NCBI RefSeq assembly: GCF_003473295.1
Contig: NZ_QRMP01000019.1
Coordinates: forward strand, 1-55,010
Direction of reading: 5' to 3'
From: Parabacteroides sp. AM08-6
GTDB lineage: Bacteria > Bacteroidota > Bacteroidia > Bacteroidales > Tannerellaceae
Length of the DNA: 55,010 nt
Both the position numbers and the translations under genes were made by a program. The notes below the pieces were generated by a model. It was not told the DNA's origin. It saw only the letters and a list, made by a program, of their open reading frames with translations, and did no database searches. This document shows positions 9,601 to 16,540 of the stretch, one piece after another. Every line of letters begins with the position of its first letter. Position 1 is the first letter of the stretch.

Positions 9601-10207
9601 GAATTCCGTTTGTATTGAGTTTACCGAGAATATCTTCCGATTCATAAAACCAGCCCATTTCCGAATAGCAACGAGCTTGCCAGAGACGAGCTTCCGTCAC
9701 GACTTCATCATCCTGCGCATAATGGCGGGCGATATAAGAAAATGTGGCGGACGCCTGCAAAAAATCGGCATTGTAGAATTGCGCCTGCCCCATCATCAGC
9801 CAACATTTCTTCAGAAAAGGATTATACTCTTCCTGCTCTTGGAAAGCCCGCTGTTTAGGGTCATTGCGCCACCCCGGCTTTTTAGCGGGCTTGGCCTTTA
9901 TGGAGTGCAGTTTGATGGCTTTATTGCTTTTCTCGATGGCACGGTCGAAAGGGCCACCTGTCGTTTGTTTATCTTTCGGCTGGGCACTGATAGGATACAT
10001 ATAAATCATATCGGAATAACTCTCCCTATAACCATTTTGCATAGAAAGGAGTGCCTCGTCAAAAGAGGTTTTTCCATTGAAATAGATGTTGTACCGGCTA
10101 TTAAAGGCATGATAAAAACGGCTTGCTTTGGTGTTTTTCTTCGTGCTGCACGACCAAAGCAAAGAGATAGCCAATAATGCGATTATATAGTAAAAGCTTT
10201 TCTTCAT
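6668..10207 (-). CDS. porW: Type IX secretion lipoprotein, PorW/SprE type
   Basis: This 1179-residue protein has a lipoprotein signal with lipobox LLWSC (C20), then the SCSTKKNTKASRFYHAFNSR and NIYFNGKTSFDEAL segments typical of SprE of gliding Bacteroidetes and PorW of Porphyromonas. Tetratricopeptide repeats fill roughly residues 130-430 and 570-760. PorW/SprE is a periplasmic partner of the type IX secretion machine. The C-terminal ~250 residues are unusual: a Pro/Thr/Val/Glu-rich linker followed by a long Lys/Glu/Arg/Ala coiled coil ending in RKR, which makes it longer than typical homologues. It lies 36 bp after the permease gene and probably shares its transcript. The family is well supported; a direct secretion role here is inferred. 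Confidence 0.8.
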   Translation of the reverse strand: MKKSFYYIIALLAISLLWSCSTKKNTKASRFYHAFNSRYNIYFNGKTSFDEALLSMQNGYRESYSDMIYMYPISAQPKDKQTTGGPFDRAIEKSNKAIKLHSIKAKPAKKPGWRNDPKQRAFQEQEEYNPFLKKCWLMMGQAQFYNADFLQASATFSYIARHYAQDDEVVTEARLWQARCYSEMGWFYESEDILGKLNTNGIPRKNLKQYAAVYADYLVKNKQYGEAVPYFKTAIKAEKNKRQRTRMKYLLGQIYAEQEQNGLAYQMFGEVAKANPPYELEFAARIRQTEVFTGNNYQKVVKMLNQMAKSDKNKDLLDQVYYALGNVYLSREDTTNAILNYQSGIEKSTQNGLDKAVCQIRLGDIYFKMRDYVKAQPCFSGALSGIQKEYKDYERVAKLSSVLDELVVHVEAVHLQDSLQTLAKMPEGERLAVIDKIIEKVKKEEEEAKALAEKDAYLANQEAQGNGIDRPGTETGGITLPTTTGGATFYFYNPQTVAQGKTQFQRKWGRRTLEDNWRRRKKEMSTFDENMADENVDTQETIAGAEGEAMVSDSLEAGLPEVAADDPKTREYYIQQLPLTPEDVDASNVIIEDGLYNMAMIYKDKLEDIPLSIEAFGELERRFPDNQHRLESYYQVYLMALRSNNTAVATEYKNKLIAAFPESDYAIAIADPNYEYNIRMMDVVQDSIYQATYDRYLKGDTVSVRRNYRQVSEKYPLATLMPKFMFLDALTYVQAGDAEGFKNALKALVEKYPSADVTELAGEMLKGVLRGRTMVQGGITGMTWNLRFGVGDDGTLSAADSARTFNPEPNTSYRMLLMYPTGSVDKNQLLFAVAAYNFANFMVKEFDLSFEEAGPMSMLIISGFYNFDEILQYYKMIYGKDGYANALDKNVAILPISDDNYETLMRGKTLEEYVAFFEENFGEVAPELAARWKARMDAEAEDSAVEEDKEPEDEMMEPVVEPATEPDTVKPIKTVRPKEQPKDTVPPVIPEVVVPVEQPVDTVTILPVTTDTIVPVTEDTLPAVSTPVEQPKELTLKEIEEIRKREAAEEEARKKEEREAFEAEQKAKKEMQERAAKENEELLKKQKAEDEARLKAKAEQEKKLELDRKTKMKQQQADRKAKEKAREELRKQKEREYKNRLKQKEKERKQKEREYKEKLKKKEKERREAQKAKEAARKR

Positions 10208-10243
10208 TTTTATTGTAAAAACCGGGCAGAGCCTGTCTTTACA

Positions 10244-11047
10244 TTAACGATTAAACCAATACTTTATTGCTTTGACTATTAAAAAGAAAACAACCAAAAC
10301 TAAAATGATAAAAGCTCCGGAAGGGACATTGAGGAAATAAGATAGAACCAAACCGGCCACGCATCCCAAAAAGCCGATGAGAATACTACCCCAGATTATC
10401 TTTTTAAAATCCGAAGTGAAGAGGTTTACCGTAATCTGCGGCAATGTTAACAGGCTCATAAGCAACATAATACCGACCAGACGGATAGAAAGGACTATGG
10501 TAACAGCTATGAAAAACATCATTATATACTCTATCCATTTTACCGGCAACTGCTGGGTAACGGCAAAATCACGGTCGAAAGCCACATACACTATCTCCCT
10601 CAAAAATAGGGAAAAGAGAATGACTAAGACAAAAGAAAGTCCGGCTATCCAATAAATATCTCCCTTCGAAATAGTCAGTATATTCCCAAACAAATAGGCA
10701 GAAAGATTAGGAGCATATCCGGGAGTCAGGAAAATAAAGACAACCCCCAAAGCCATCCCCAACGACCAGACACCTGCTATAGCCGAGTCTTCCCGTATAT
10801 TCTGCGTTTTGCTCACCCACTCCACACCAAAGGCGGATAATACAGAGAATGCCATCGCCATCAAAATGGGGTTCATTCCCAGATAAAAGCCCAGCCCGAG
10901 TCCCCCGAAGGATGCGTGCGTAATGCCTCCACTGATAAAAACCAAGCGGCGCGAAACGATATAAGTCCCGACAATACCACAGGCAATTGCTGTTAACAAG
11001 CTGCCTATCAGCGCATGTTGAAAAAAACTATAGTGTAGTAAATCCAT
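10244..11047 (-). CDS. Metal ABC transporter permease, ZnuB/MntB family
   Basis: This 267-residue integral membrane protein of the ABC-3 family has about eight hydrophobic segments. Its N-terminal region (HALIGSLLTAIACGIVGTYI, then VSRRLVFISGGITHASFGGLGLG) is the hallmark of zinc, manganese or iron importer permeases. It needs an ATPase and a metal-binding protein, but neither is in the window, so it is an orphan permease here. The gene starts 46 bp downstream of an exact -7 box and lies 36 bp before porW. The metal cannot be told from the sequence. Confidence 0.88.
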   Translation of the reverse strand: MDLLHYSFFQHALIGSLLTAIACGIVGTYIVSRRLVFISGGITHASFGGLGLGFYLGMNPILMAMAFSVLSAFGVEWVSKTQNIREDSAIAGVWSLGMALGVVFIFLTPGYAPNLSAYLFGNILTISKGDIYWIAGLSFVLVILFSLFLREIVYVAFDRDFAVTQQLPVKWIEYIMMFFIAVTIVLSIRLVGIMLLMSLLTLPQITVNLFTSDFKKIIWGSILIGFLGCVAGLVLSYFLNVPSGAFIILVLVVFFLIVKAIKYWFNR

Positions 11048-11054
11048 ACGATAT

Positions 11055-11065
11055 TCCTTTCGGAT
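11055..11065. repeat. 11-bp direct repeat, left copy
   Basis: TCCTTTCGGAT occurs here and again at 12216-12226, in the same orientation. The two copies bracket the abi gene together with its leader RNA. This copy overlaps the ribosome-binding region of the permease gene. Confidence 0.4.
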
Positions 11066-11093
11066 GTAATTTATTTTCTTTCGAATGTCTATG

Positions 11094-11101
11094 CAAAAGT
11101 A
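11094..11101 (-). promoter_or_regulatory. -7 box of the permease-porW operon
   Basis: On the minus strand this reads TACTTTTG, an exact TAnnTTTG match, 46 bp before the permease ATG. It lies in the 76-bp gap after the abi gene and gives the operon its own promoter. Confidence 0.55.
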
Positions 11102-11123
11102 TAAAATTTATACTCAAATTTCT

Positions 11124-12053
11124 TCATAAAAATCGCCAAACGGGAAGTGATTGCCAATATTTGGGAAGTCCCATATCTTTAAGGTCGAGCAGACGGCAAT
11201 CAGATTTGAGTAACTCCTTGATATTCTTTTTGAAGTCGCTTCCGGGACTAATAATATCAAGGATATACGCGATACAAGATAGTACGGCAAACAATTTATT
11301 CGTGCGTATCTGTCCGATTGTAGTTCTATCCATAAAAGGATAAAGGGTGTTGTATGGCAAGGTTACACTGACCATAAAACGACGATTCCAAACGCGACTG
11401 TGGTGAGCGCAGCAATTTCGGAGATTGGAAATGGCGTGTAGCCAATTCTCCAGTATAGCCACTTTCTTCAAGCCGAATTGTTCGGTAATATACTCTTTGC
11501 AGCTGTCTAACTTTAAGGATTGGAACAAGCGGCTCAATGTGGCAAACGACACTACTTCGAGTGCCATCCAACTTGGCGGCATTGGAGGATTGTCGTATTT
11601 AATGTTATAATGCTTAATAAAATCTTCGTTGCTACGGTTTACATCCGCTTCGATATGTTTCATCAAGTCGTTATAACCGAAACGATACAAACTTTCATCA
11701 TCGTACCAATGGCTATCGCTTGTACTTTCAGCATAGACCTGTACAATTTTCGTGCGCACTGCGACTTCAATCTTTTCAATGGCATTGAAGATAAGCGAAC
11801 GCAGTCTGCGGTCAAAACAATAAAGGTCTATGATGTCTTTGAAATGAATATCTTTACGAGTGAAGTTGTGTTCGGAATCCTCACCATTCTCTTGGAACGG
11901 ATAAGTGTAAGCACGAAGTCGATAGTAGCTAATATTAAAAAGATAAGCGATTGCCTCGCTTTCATCATCGAAAACGAGTCCCCGTTGTTTAAGTCGTGCA
12001 ATTTGCTCGGTGAGTGTCAACGGCTTCTTGATATAATCTATTCTATCAGTCAA
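11124..12053 (-). CDS. Abi_2-family abortive infection protein (AbiD/AbiF-like)
   Basis: This 309-residue protein matches the Abi_2 family of phage abortive-infection proteins. Visible family blocks are the N-terminal PLTLTEQIARLKQRGL, the ISYYRLRAYTYPF segment (41-53), IIDLYCFDRRLRSLIFNAIEKIEVAVR (74-100), and the C-terminal ISNLRNCCAHHSRVWNRRF. The last holds an R-x4-H motif (R212-H217), like the catalytic motif of HEPN ribonucleases, so it is probably a toxic RNase-type effector. The start must be TTG at 12051-12053, because an in-frame stop lies five codons upstream and no ATG comes between. A small structured RNA with its own promoter lies just upstream. The gene sits alone among housekeeping genes, which suggests acquisition. 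Confidence 0.85.
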   Translation of the reverse strand: MTDRIDYIKKPLTLTEQIARLKQRGLVFDDESEAIAYLFNISYYRLRAYTYPFQENGEDSEHNFTRKDIHFKDIIDLYCFDRRLRSLIFNAIEKIEVAVRTKIVQVYAESTSDSHWYDDESLYRFGYNDLMKHIEADVNRSNEDFIKHYNIKYDNPPMPPSWMALEVVSFATLSRLFQSLKLDSCKEYITEQFGLKKVAILENWLHAISNLRNCCAHHSRVWNRRFMVSVTLPYNTLYPFMDRTTIGQIRTNKLFAVLSCIAYILDIISPGSDFKKNIKELLKSDCRLLDLKDMGLPKYWQSLPVWRFL

Positions 12054-12073
12054 TTTAACAAGAAGCTACCATG

Positions 12074-12131
12074 TAAAAACTCGAAGACCTCCCCGGGTGC
12101 GCTGTTCTTCGGGAAGCGTGGGAGGTCATAT
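12074..12131 (-). ncRNA. Small structured RNA upstream of abi (candidate abiF RNA)
   Basis: On the minus strand, GACCTCCC (12127-12120) pairs perfectly with GGGAGGTC (12093-12086), enclosing an inner region with a small internal stem (CTTC with GAAG, 12107-12116). A competing pairing, CGAAGA (12111-12106) with TCTTCG (12087-12082), overlaps one arm. Five U residues follow at 12079-12075. A promoter (TTG, 19 bp, TACCTTCG) places the start near 12131. The known abiF RNA motif is a conserved small RNA found upstream of Abi_2/AbiF genes; position and size fit. I cannot run the covariance model, so the identity is inferred. Confidence 0.5.
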
Positions 12132-12137
12132 CAGATG

Positions 12138-12167
12138 CGAAGGTAATACTTTTATTTGATTTTGCAA
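12138..12167 (-). promoter_or_regulatory. Promoter of the abi leader RNA
   Basis: On the minus strand TTG (12167-12165) and TACCTTCG (12145-12138) are spaced by exactly 19 bp, the Bacteroidetes -33/-7 layout, with one mismatch in the -7 box. It points at the stem-loop and the abi gene. Confidence 0.55.
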
Positions 12168-12208
12168 TGGGCGTGCCAAAAATATTTGCAACATAGTAAG
12201 GAATTCTA

Positions 12209-12230
12209 TTTTAAATCCTTTCGGATAAAA
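12209..12230 (-). terminator. Possible terminator of the aroA operon
   Basis: On the minus strand TTTTATCC, loop GAAA, GGAT and AAAA form a hairpin with a two-base bulge, 19-40 bp after the stop of the small membrane protein. A U-tract is lacking afterwards, so this is weak. It also contains one of the 11-bp direct repeats. Confidence 0.3.
12216..12226. repeat. 11-bp direct repeat, right copy
   Basis: TCCTTTCGGAT is identical to 11055-11065. The 1.15-kb segment between the copies contains the abi promoter, RNA and gene only. Confidence 0.4.
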
Positions 12231-12248
12231 TAAAAACCCATTCCCTAA

Positions 12249-12671
12249 CTAATGAATACGACGTTCGCCGACTATCAGAAAAGCTTCATCTTTCAGCGCA
12301 TCCGGCAAATTGACACCCCGGAGCTGAAGGCTACGGAGCCAACCGGCAACCTCAATATCCTGAAGGGTATAAAGAACCTCCCGGAACTCATCGACTGCTT
12401 CCTCCTCATATTCGTCCGCTTCCACTCCTTGAAAGCGGTCCAACTCCTCATCATCATAATATTCCACCTTTTTGCTGACAGCAGCAAGCAGACTATCGCG
12501 TTCGCAAGTTTCATGCTGTCCGCAACATTCGGCATCCGCCAGTTCTTTGGCTTCCGGTATTTCAGTTATCTCGCCGCGTTCAAGCATTCGCTGCAATTTC
12601 CGGTTTCGAAAATAACCGGCAATGGCTGCGACGATACCTAATAATACAATTCCTATAACAATATACCACAT
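12249..12671 (-). CDS. Small membrane-anchored protein, conserved next to aroA
   Basis: This 140-residue protein starts with one transmembrane segment (IVIGIVLLGIVAAIAGYF, residues 4-21) and a basic RNRKLQRML stretch, leaving a mostly acidic C-terminal domain in the cytoplasm. A cysteine-rich motif ECCGQHETCERDSLLAA lies near residues 48-64 and could bind a metal. It begins 6 bp after aroA and must be cotranscribed. I recall similar small proteins beside aroA in Bacteroidales, sometimes labelled phospholipase without good reason. The function is unknown. Confidence 0.8.
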   Translation of the reverse strand: MWYIVIGIVLLGIVAAIAGYFRNRKLQRMLERGEITEIPEAKELADAECCGQHETCERDSLLAAVSKKVEYYDDEELDRFQGVEADEYEEEAVDEFREVLYTLQDIEVAGWLRSLQLRGVNLPDALKDEAFLIVGERRIH

Positions 12672-12677
12672 ATTCTT

Positions 12678-13898
12678 TTAACTTATCGAAAAGCCGGCAG
12701 TTTTCAAATCTTCCCAATAATGCGGATAACTTTTACTTACAACTTCCGGATTCGCAATCTCAATTCCCTCCGGACAGAGCAGTGCAACCGGAGCAAAAGC
12801 CATTGCCATCCTGTGATCCTCGTAAGTAGCGATAACCGGATTCGCCTCAGGTTCAGTCCGTTCACCATTCCATTCCAGAATACTATCATTACTATCTTTC
12901 AACAGATAACCGAGTTTACGAAGTTCCGTCTTCAGTGCTTCAATACGATCCGTTTCCTTTATTTTCAGACTTTGCAAGCCGGTAAAACGGAAAGGAATAT
13001 TCAACAACACACAGGTGACAACAAATGTTTGAGCTAAATCCGGTTCGTTGACAAAGTTATAAACGAGTTTCTTTGTCACACTCCTCGTATGTCTCAACAC
13101 AACTCCACACTCCGTAAAAGTAGTGCCGACACCCAATTCCGCAAATAGTTTCGCACCCGCAGCATCTCCCTGGAGGCTGTTTTTGAACAACCCCGACAAT
13201 TCTATTTCCGCGTTTCGGGAAAGCGCCATCATCTCATACCAATAAGATGCTGCGCTCCAGTCGGATTCGACCGTAAAACGAATCGGCGTATATTCCTGAG
13301 GAGCAACTTTGATGGTCTGACCATTCCAGTCGGCTGTGACACCAAACAATTTCATTAGCTGTAACGTCAGATTGATATAAGGTTTGGAAATAATATTGCC
13401 TTCCAGATGAAGCGTCAATCCTTTTTCCATTAAAGGAGCAATCATCAATAAGGCAGATATATACTGTGAACTAACGCCTCCTGCCAGTGAAATTTCGCCA
13501 CCATGCAAGGCACATCCGAAAATACGAAGAGGCGGATACCCTTCTTTCTCCATATATTCGACTTTAGCACCTAATTCATTCAAGGCATCCACCAAGATTT
13601 TGACCGGACGGTTCTTCATCCGTTCTGTTCCTGTAATGGTCCATTCTCCTACGACCTTCGACAAAAAAGCCGTAAGAAATCGCATGGCTGTCCCGGCTGC
13701 TTTTATATCAAAATCGCGCATATTCGAATTGAGTGCTTTCACCATCACTTCGGTATCATCACAATCCGACAAGTTTTGAATATCGTAAGGACTATAACTC
13801 AAAGCATTCAGTATCAACGCCCGGTTACAGATACTTTTGGAAGCCGGTAGTTGTACGGAAGCCTTCAGGGAAGCGGGACTTTTTATTTTGTAGTTCAT
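12678..13898 (-). CDS. aroA: 3-phosphoshikimate 1-carboxyvinyltransferase (EPSP synthase)
   Basis: AroA transfers the enolpyruvyl group of PEP to shikimate-3-phosphate, the sixth step to chorismate. At 406 residues it is a compact form. QLPASKSICNRALIL (16-30) carries the substrate-binding K21 and R26, and KAAGTAMRFL (66-75) corresponds to the PEP-binding NAGTAMRP loop, with A and F replacing N and P. RMKNRPVKILVDALNELGA and the late KIKETDRIEALKTELRKLG and YEDHRMAMAFA segments are also family motifs. An exact -7 box (CAAAAGTA read on the plus strand, 13922-13929) lies just upstream. It is first in an operon with the small membrane protein. Confidence 0.94.
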   Translation of the reverse strand: MNYKIKSPASLKASVQLPASKSICNRALILNALSYSPYDIQNLSDCDDTEVMVKALNSNMRDFDIKAAGTAMRFLTAFLSKVVGEWTITGTERMKNRPVKILVDALNELGAKVEYMEKEGYPPLRIFGCALHGGEISLAGGVSSQYISALLMIAPLMEKGLTLHLEGNIISKPYINLTLQLMKLFGVTADWNGQTIKVAPQEYTPIRFTVESDWSAASYWYEMMALSRNAEIELSGLFKNSLQGDAAGAKLFAELGVGTTFTECGVVLRHTRSVTKKLVYNFVNEPDLAQTFVVTCVLLNIPFRFTGLQSLKIKETDRIEALKTELRKLGYLLKDSNDSILEWNGERTEPEANPVIATYEDHRMAMAFAPVALLCPEGIEIANPEVVSKSYPHYWEDLKTAGFSIS

Positions 13899-13921
13899 TT
13901 GTATCTGCTTTAAATGGGATA

Positions 13922-13929
13922 CAAAAGTA
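13922..13929 (-). promoter_or_regulatory. -7 box of the aroA promoter
   Basis: The minus strand reads TACTTTTG, an exact TAnnTTTG match, 23 bp before the aroA ATG. Confidence 0.5.
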
Positions 13930-13980
13930 CGGATTTTATTCCGAAAAACAGACTATGGGAAGGGCTATTCTAACAGAAGA

Positions 13981-14006
13981 GGAGACATCCCGCTTCGAAT
14001 GTCTCC
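13981..14006. terminator. Hairpin terminator after the oxidoreductase gene
   Basis: GGAGACAT (13981-13988) and ATGTCTCC (13999-14006) form a perfect 8-bp stem with a 10-nt loop, 20 bp after the stop of the minus-strand oxidoreductase gene. The better T-tract is on the plus strand (T6), where no gene is read; the minus-strand tail is only U-rich. Confidence 0.55.
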
Positions 14007-14025
14007 CCTTTTTTATCTCCAACCA

Positions 14026-15384
14026 TCATATAATTTCAGGTAAAACATAAGGAGCGCGATAATCCCGGCTCAACATCGCATTTGCTTCATTCTCAGCATC
14101 CCCGATAAACCGTTCGGCTACCGGGTCAAAGCGCAATTGTTTCCCCAGCCTGAAAGAGATATTTCCTAAATGTGCAAGTGCAGAGGACAAATGCCCTGTT
14201 TGGACAGGACCATTCTGGATACTCATATCACGTGCCCTCATCGCATCGACCCAATTCTGAAAATGACGAGTCAATTCCCCTCCTTCCGAACGGCTCGGCC
14301 CTTTTTCTCTTTTTTCTCCTAAATACGTTTCATAGGTATCATATCCTTTAATCACCATATATCCTTTATCACCGTAAAAGATATTACCCACACCGGCTCC
14401 ATCTTCCAAATTCGTACACCAGTTCCTCACCTCAAACTGAATCATCTTCTTTTCCTTCGGATAGTGATAAACAGAAGTCTGTATTTCAGGCACTTCTTTG
14501 CAATCATCCCATAAGAACTTTCCTCCCATAGAGGTGATTTCTTCCGGTAAATGGTCGACCCCCAGCCCCCACATACACAAATCCGTTTCATGGATACCTT
14601 GATTACCGACATCCCCGTTTCCATAATTCCAGTGCCAATGCCAGTTGTAATGCACCAAGTTTTTAGTGAACGGAACCATCGGAGCCGGTCCGCACCAAAG
14701 GTCATAATCCAGACCGGCCGGTTTCTTGGAAATACCTTTATTCCCTATATCCGGTCTCCAACGATAAACCAGTCCTCTCGACATATATACACGGCCTATC
14801 AATCCGTTTCTCAGATGCTCTACAGCTTCCCGGATGGCAACCGAACTCCTTAATTGTACCCCATGCTGTACAATCCGATTATATTTATAAGCGGCTTCTA
14901 TCATTTTCCGTCCTTCATAAATATTATGGGTTGCCGGTTTTTCCACATAAACATCTTTCCCGGCCTGGCAAGCCCAGATTGTTTGAAGGGCATGCCAATG
15001 GTTCGGGGTTGCCAATGTTACCGCATCGATATCTTTATTATCGTAAATCTTTCTGAAATCCTGCTCAAAAGCAATCTTTTTATCATATTTATCCCGGACT
15101 TCCGCCACTCTTTTTTGTAAAATGTCCATGTCAGGGTCACATAAAGCCACCAATTCAACCTTATAATCGCCGGCGATTTTCATGATTTCCTCAATATGGT
15201 TCTGTCCTCGTCCGTTAACGCCCAGCACGGCTATCCGGATACGGTCATTCGCCCCTTTAGCCGAGTCTGATAATATTTCAGGAGCCGGTATCGTTTTTGC
15301 ATCCAACACAGAGGGGGTAATAGCCGCTGCCACAGCACCCATAGATGCTTTCCGGATAAAGTCTCTTCTTGAATTTGTTTTCAT
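14026..15384 (-). CDS. Gfo/Idh/MocA-family oxidoreductase, Tat-exported
   Basis: This 452-residue NAD(P)-binding oxidoreductase starts with a twin-arginine signal (NSRRDFIRKASMGAVAAA), so it is folded with its cofactor and exported. IRIAVLGVNGRGQNH is the dinucleotide-binding loop. TLATPNHWHALQTIWACQAG and DVYVEKPATHN are the family motifs, with the EKP lysine as the usual catalytic residue. It is the last gene of a probable operon: six-hairpin glycosidase, DUF6807 protein, this gene, with a 27-bp gap upstream. Exported family members include NAD-dependent glycosidases such as GH109, and that is possible here, but I cannot assign the substrate. Confidence 0.85.
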   Translation of the reverse strand: MKTNSRRDFIRKASMGAVAAAITPSVLDAKTIPAPEILSDSAKGANDRIRIAVLGVNGRGQNHIEEIMKIAGDYKVELVALCDPDMDILQKRVAEVRDKYDKKIAFEQDFRKIYDNKDIDAVTLATPNHWHALQTIWACQAGKDVYVEKPATHNIYEGRKMIEAAYKYNRIVQHGVQLRSSVAIREAVEHLRNGLIGRVYMSRGLVYRWRPDIGNKGISKKPAGLDYDLWCGPAPMVPFTKNLVHYNWHWHWNYGNGDVGNQGIHETDLCMWGLGVDHLPEEITSMGGKFLWDDCKEVPEIQTSVYHYPKEKKMIQFEVRNWCTNLEDGAGVGNIFYGDKGYMVIKGYDTYETYLGEKREKGPSRSEGGELTRHFQNWVDAMRARDMSIQNGPVQTGHLSSALAHLGNISFRLGKQLRFDPVAERFIGDAENEANAMLSRDYRAPYVLPEII

Positions 15385-15411
15385 GTCCGTATGATTTAAA
15401 GTTATTAAAAT

Positions 15412-16458
15412 CTAATATTCCCGGGAGAATGCCGAAAAAATACTGTTTGCCTTCTCCTTTGTTACCTTCTCGCCCGATTCCAAATAAAAACGATGTTTCA
15501 ACGTCAGAGATTTTCCTTTCCGTAGCATTACATTTATTTCCGCATCCTTTTTATTATAAGACCGGGCACCCAAGTTGTTGGAAGCAAACAATCCATATCC
15601 GCGAGCATGGGAATGAAACGGATAACCGACATTTCCAGGATGATCAAAAAAACCGAACGTGATTACGGAACCATCCTTTTCGCCTGTCAATAAAACCCAG
15701 TCGTTCCTTGTGGACCAAACATCATCACCGGTATATCCTCCGCTACTGTAATACAGGCCGTTGACATCCGTGTTATCTGCCTGGGCCTCTACTTTTGTCG
15801 GATTGCCCTGTTCATCCGTAAATATCAGCGTTTCATTTGTCGGTTTTTCGAATGCCCGGTCCACCCTGATTGCAATCATTCCTTCTTTGTTATCCGCGAA
15901 TGTCACATCTTGTAAGGCTTTCAAGGTCGAAATATGGTCGATTGTACGAGTATTCTTTGTTGCCGTAATGATATATTCGGCCGTTTCTTCGAGCAAAGCC
16001 TGATCTTTCCAGTCTCTCCATTCCGAAACGACTTTAATCCGTCCCTGTTTTCCCCCTTTTGCTTTAAGAATTTTAGTGACTACGATATGTCCATATTTCT
16101 CTTTGTCTTTAATCGCAAAAGAGTTATTCCAGAAATCAAGTCCGTTCACATTCCCGTGATTAAACCACAAACCGACATGATGAGGATGGTCCACCCGTTC
16201 CCCTTTCCGGGGAGCTATCGGATACCCCCTTGTGATAACCGAACCATTTGGCGAGTAAACCGGATAAAGAAACGGTTTCTCGTAATCGGAAGGATATTGA
16301 AATGATGTAAACAACTTTCCATCAATTACAATATCAATTTTCCGCTGTTGCTCATCTTTCGTAACAGTTATATCCGATTGCTGTGCCTCGACAGGCAAAC
16401 TGCCGGCAAAGAACAAAACGCAGAATAAGAAAAGGAAACCTTGAGCCTTGAAAATCAT
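15412..16458 (-). CDS. Secreted DUF6807 (PmoA-like) protein
   Basis: This 348-residue protein has an N-terminal signal peptide ending near SLPVEAQQ. The conserved block ERVDHPHHVGLWFNHGNVNG and the later NVGYPFHSHARGYGLFASNNLG segment are the signature of the DUF6807 family, often mislabelled as methane oxygenase PmoA. The His-rich block suggests a metal or sugar site, but no activity is established that I know of. Such genes often neighbour Gfo/Idh/MocA oxidoreductases and glycosidases in Bacteroidetes, as here. It lies 27 bp before the oxidoreductase gene and is probably cotranscribed with it. Confidence 0.8.
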   Translation of the reverse strand: MIFKAQGFLFLFCVLFFAGSLPVEAQQSDITVTKDEQQRKIDIVIDGKLFTSFQYPSDYEKPFLYPVYSPNGSVITRGYPIAPRKGERVDHPHHVGLWFNHGNVNGLDFWNNSFAIKDKEKYGHIVVTKILKAKGGKQGRIKVVSEWRDWKDQALLEETAEYIITATKNTRTIDHISTLKALQDVTFADNKEGMIAIRVDRAFEKPTNETLIFTDEQGNPTKVEAQADNTDVNGLYYSSGGYTGDDVWSTRNDWVLLTGEKDGSVITFGFFDHPGNVGYPFHSHARGYGLFASNNLGARSYNKKDAEINVMLRKGKSLTLKHRFYLESGEKVTKEKANSIFSAFSREY

Positions 16459-16540
16459 ATTGTTTATTTTTAATGGGTATTATTTAGACCTTCTTTCTCT
16501 ATTTCTAAAAGAGACAACCAGCAACCCGGTTTTCAACATT

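Noticed and set aside
9047..10177. 376-codon plus-strand open frame opposite porW
   Set aside because: Antisense to a well-supported gene with signal peptide and TPRs; its product has no recognisable features.
12086..12127. Terminator reading for the stem upstream of abi
   Set aside because: On the minus strand it lies behind its own promoter and before the gene, and the U5 run is 8 bases from the stem, so a leader or small RNA fits better; a terminator role cannot be fully excluded.
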